Assembly (NCBI GenBank): GCA_964007475.1
Contig: OZ023275.1
Location: 37,381,381-37,445,380 of the forward strand
Length of the DNA: 64,000 nucleotides
Reading direction: 5' to 3'
From: Hybos culiciformis
Taxonomy: Eukaryota; Arthropoda; Insecta; Diptera; Hybotidae
The notes beneath the pieces are model-generated. The model made no database searches, was not told the DNA's origin, and saw only the letters and a program-made list of their open reading frames with translations. Position 1 is the first letter of the stretch; each line of letters starts with the position of its first letter. A program made the translations under genes and the position numbers. Shown here piece by piece: positions 61,602-64,000 of this stretch.

Positions 61602-62758
61602 ATTAAAAAAAAAAAAATATATTATAATTTATTTAGTTTTAAATAGAAACAAATTTTATATTTTGAATTAATTCATTAGTTTTGGAAATTGAATAAAAAA
61701 TAAAAATTAAATCTTCCAATAGGTATGTATGTTCAAAATATTCTCAATATATTCACTACAATTAATACCTATTTATTTATTTTTTTTTTTTGTGGAAGAC
61801 AAATTTTAAGTTTTTTGTTTAAAATTTTTAATAAATACTTAAGTTTCAAACATTTATTATAATGTATTTTTAATTACTTTTTGAAATGACATTTTGTCAT
61901 TTTGAGGAAAAAAGTCTCAAAAACACGACAAATTGGAAGGTACATTCAGCTCAGACTTTTTTGTAACTTCATTGCAACGAAAAAATTTAAAGTGGTCAAT
62001 TGCCGTTGAAATGGCATTACTAGCATTACTAGTAATAGTAAGGATAAAGAGGATGCTTTTGAAAATAATTGTTTTGTCAATTTTTTTTTTTTTTTTTTTT
62101 TAACTGACAAAAGAAAACTGAATTTTGTAAAAAAAAAAAAAAAAAAGTTAGAAAATATGAGACTCAATCAAATTTAGTTCGATACACCTACTCTTGAGGA
62201 TAGAGAGTTCTTTAACGAACGACCAAAAAGTATATGACTTTACTATTAGCCCTGCTGGCCATACACGGTCCAACTTGATTGTACAACATGTTGACAACAA
62301 GTTGTACGTTTTGGCACACACGATACAACTTAATACTAAAATTTTTATATTTTTTGCCAACCAACTTCCAACCGTCAAATTGGTCGGCCAACAAGTTGTC
62401 AACTTGCCATGTTGTACAACCAAAGACCGTGCACTAGGCCAGCACTAGGTTTCAAATTAATATGTATATAAAAAAAATGTATGTATTTTTTTAAATTAAT
62501 GTCCAAACTGTTTTGCATTCGCGCTTCGAACAAAATTAATTAGCTACAATACCGTGAGTCGACAAGGCACATTCACGCCAGTCGCATTGAAAACCGCAGA
62601 GACTCAAAAAAATGACATTTTTATGCCACAGAAAATTGTTAAATTGTTAAAATACCTAATTTATGAAATTTTAATTTCTTTTTTACAAAAAAAATAAAAT
62701 AAAATAAAAACAAATAATTAATTTAAATTTTTTGTTCATTTGGCATTGAAAAATAAAA
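61602..62758. other. Spacer between PLA2G15-like and ZAD genes
   Basis: AT-rich, with long T and A runs near 62080-62150 that lie close to inverted TTGTCA/TGACAA motifs. A MITE-like repeat sits at about 62249-62450. The last 200 bases lead into the ZAD gene. Confidence 0.5.
62249..62450. mobile_element. MITE-like inverted repeat, about 200 bp
   Basis: The left side CTGCTGGCCATACACGGTCC and the right side, reverse-complemented (GTGCTGGCCTAGTGCACGGT), are imperfect inverted copies. A second inverted pair (TTGTACAACATG...TTGACAACAAGTTG) lies inside. It is locally GC-rich compared with its flanks. No matching target duplication was found, so the edges are approximate. Confidence 0.5.
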
Positions 62759-64000
62759 ATGCTGTGTAGAATTTGTTTTTCACAAATAAATTCTTCGAAT
62801 TTTTTAAATATTTCAGAAAATCAAGAGATACAAAATTTAATTTTGAAGCATTTAAATGTCGATGTAATTTTCAATTTAGTTTTTTTTTTTGTTCGAAATA
62901 AAAAATTTATCCACTCATTTTAGAAAATAAAATTTTTATATTGTTAACTGAAGTCACCTACAGATTTGAAACTCCGATTCTATTAACCTGAGTTCCTTTA
63001 TTTCAGTTCCGTGCTTCGGCCAGAAAATTGAATAAATCCGTCGGAGTAACCTACATACCCACCAATATAAATATTTTTTTAAAACTAAAACTACCTGTAT
63101 CAACCGACTTAATAATTTTCATCATCTGCTAGCCACATAATTTTACCTATTAATCTATCTATATATATAAAAATTAATGTATGTTTGTTTGTCCTTTATG
63201 CATTCCTAAACTGTTCGACCGATTTCGATGAAACTTGGAGGAGTTGTTGTCCGGACCCCACGGAAGGTTTACCACCTATAAAAATGTGCAGAAGCGAAGG
63301 TCAGAAGCGAAGGGCAGAAGGGAGGGGCAGAAGGTAGGGGCAGAAGGAGTTTTCTTTAAATTAATATTATCAAGAGCGTAGCTGAGCACGCCGGGTCAGC
63401 TAGTTTATTATAAATTCTACTCTCTGATTTTTACTTTCAGGCTTAAAACACGATATTATTAGATTCCATTCAAACAGGGTTCTCCAATTGTGTATTCTTG
63501 TTAGATCTACAACATCGATTAATTTTTGACAATCCCTTTCGAAATACTTACAAAAGAGGTTTAAATAAAGATTAATCAATCCAGCCACATCAATCTGTAG
63601 GTGCCCACTTCTTTACAGAAAATAATTATACGAACTACCTACACAAATACGGAGACACAATTCTACGAAAACGAAAAATATGAAAATCAAAAATTATATT
63701 CTATCATTAATTAATTTTTTTTTTTATTTAATTTAGCTGAAACTTGGAAACTCAATTGAGAAACAAATTATTTGTGTTGATTGCACTCAAATATTAAAAA
63801 AGTTTAATGAATTTTACATTAAAGTCGAAGAAATACAATTGTTATTCCAAAATGATGTAACAAGCATAATTAAAACTGAACATTTAGACGGGCATATTGA
63901 ATTGGAAAATAATATTTCCGATTTAGACGGTCATAAAAAATTATCAGATGAATATTCGTTTGTGGATAAAATTGAAAAATTGGATAATGATGATATTGAG
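62759..64000 (+). CDS. ZAD-type zinc-finger protein, first two exons (runs off window)
   Basis: Exon 1 is 62759-62863 and exon 2 starts at 63737 and continues past the window end; they join in phase. The first 73 residues form a ZAD domain: MLCRICF supplies the first Cys pair and IICVDC the second, followed by a helix ILKKFNEFYIKVEEIQLLF. ZAD mediates dimerisation of insect C2H2 transcription factors. An acidic linker follows (DGHIELENNISDLDGH). The expected C2H2 fingers would lie beyond 64000. The 873-bp intron contains a Helitron. Confidence 0.8.
63158..63403 (+). mobile_element. Non-autonomous Helitron (246 bp)
   Basis: It begins TCTATATATATAAAAATTAA after an A and ends CTAG before a T, the A/T insertion context of Helitrons. 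Just before the end is a hairpin with stem GCTGA/TCAGC and a 10-nt GC-rich loop, followed by the terminal CTAG. Inside is CTGTTCGACCGATTTCGATG, typical of insect Helitron families. A GCAGAAG-type repeat (about 63280-63345) occupies the middle. No helicase; it depends on other copies. It lies in the sense intron of the ZAD gene. Confidence 0.78.

Overview
This is an intron-bearing, very AT-rich eukaryotic segment (roughly a quarter G+C by eye), almost certainly from an insect. The evidence is a stoned locus with the StonedA/StonedB two-cistron layout, a BEL/Pao retrotransposon, a ZAD zinc-finger gene, a tandem DUF1091 family, a lysosomal PLA2G15-like acyltransferase and GLOD4. I cannot name the species; the ZAD gene suggests a holometabolous insect.

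Layout. (1) 1-12.2 kb: four tandem three-exon genes for small secreted DUF1091 proteins, all on the + strand. Genes 3 and 4 are a segmental duplication whose introns and flanks were later split by transposons, among them a 1.19-kb hAT-like element with an 8-bp target duplication and a 1.11-kb element with repeated subterminal motifs. (2) 12.2-24.6 kb: gene-poor DNA with tRNA-like SINE copies, a 134-bp tandem repeat, a 594-bp fold-back element containing an exact 50-bp array of GC-rich palindromes, and a small MITE. (3) 24,662-38,328: a BEL/Pao element with two 525-bp LTRs that look identical and a CTCAC target duplication. Its integrase coding region is split by a 7,026-bp insert flanked by TTA and ending in 12-bp inverted repeats. 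That insert carries an intron-containing Wee1 kinase gene on the opposite strand. (4) 38.3-44.1 kb: no gene seen. (5) 44,140-51,202 (-): stoned, with StonedA (4 exons, 808 aa) and StonedB (8 exons, 1,209 aa) separated by 46 nt. (6) 51.2-57.6 kb: no gene seen. (7) 57.6-64 kb: the C-terminal part of GLOD4 (-), a complete six-exon PLA2G15/LCAT-like gene (+), and the first two exons of a ZAD zinc-finger gene (+) with a 246-bp Helitron in its intron.

The most unusual object is the Wee1-bearing insert. An entire mitotic-inhibitor kinase region with introns lies between short terminal inverted repeats and a 3-bp target duplication, nested in a retrotransposon. This points to capture of a cell-cycle gene by a TIR-type DNA element. 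The kinase motifs are intact, but the first coding exon as read contains a 31/30-bp tandem duplication and does not stay in one frame, and the C-terminal exons were not resolved. The second notable object is the stoned unit. It keeps the two-cistron arrangement known from Drosophila, and its 808-residue first cistron has no methionine after the initiator.
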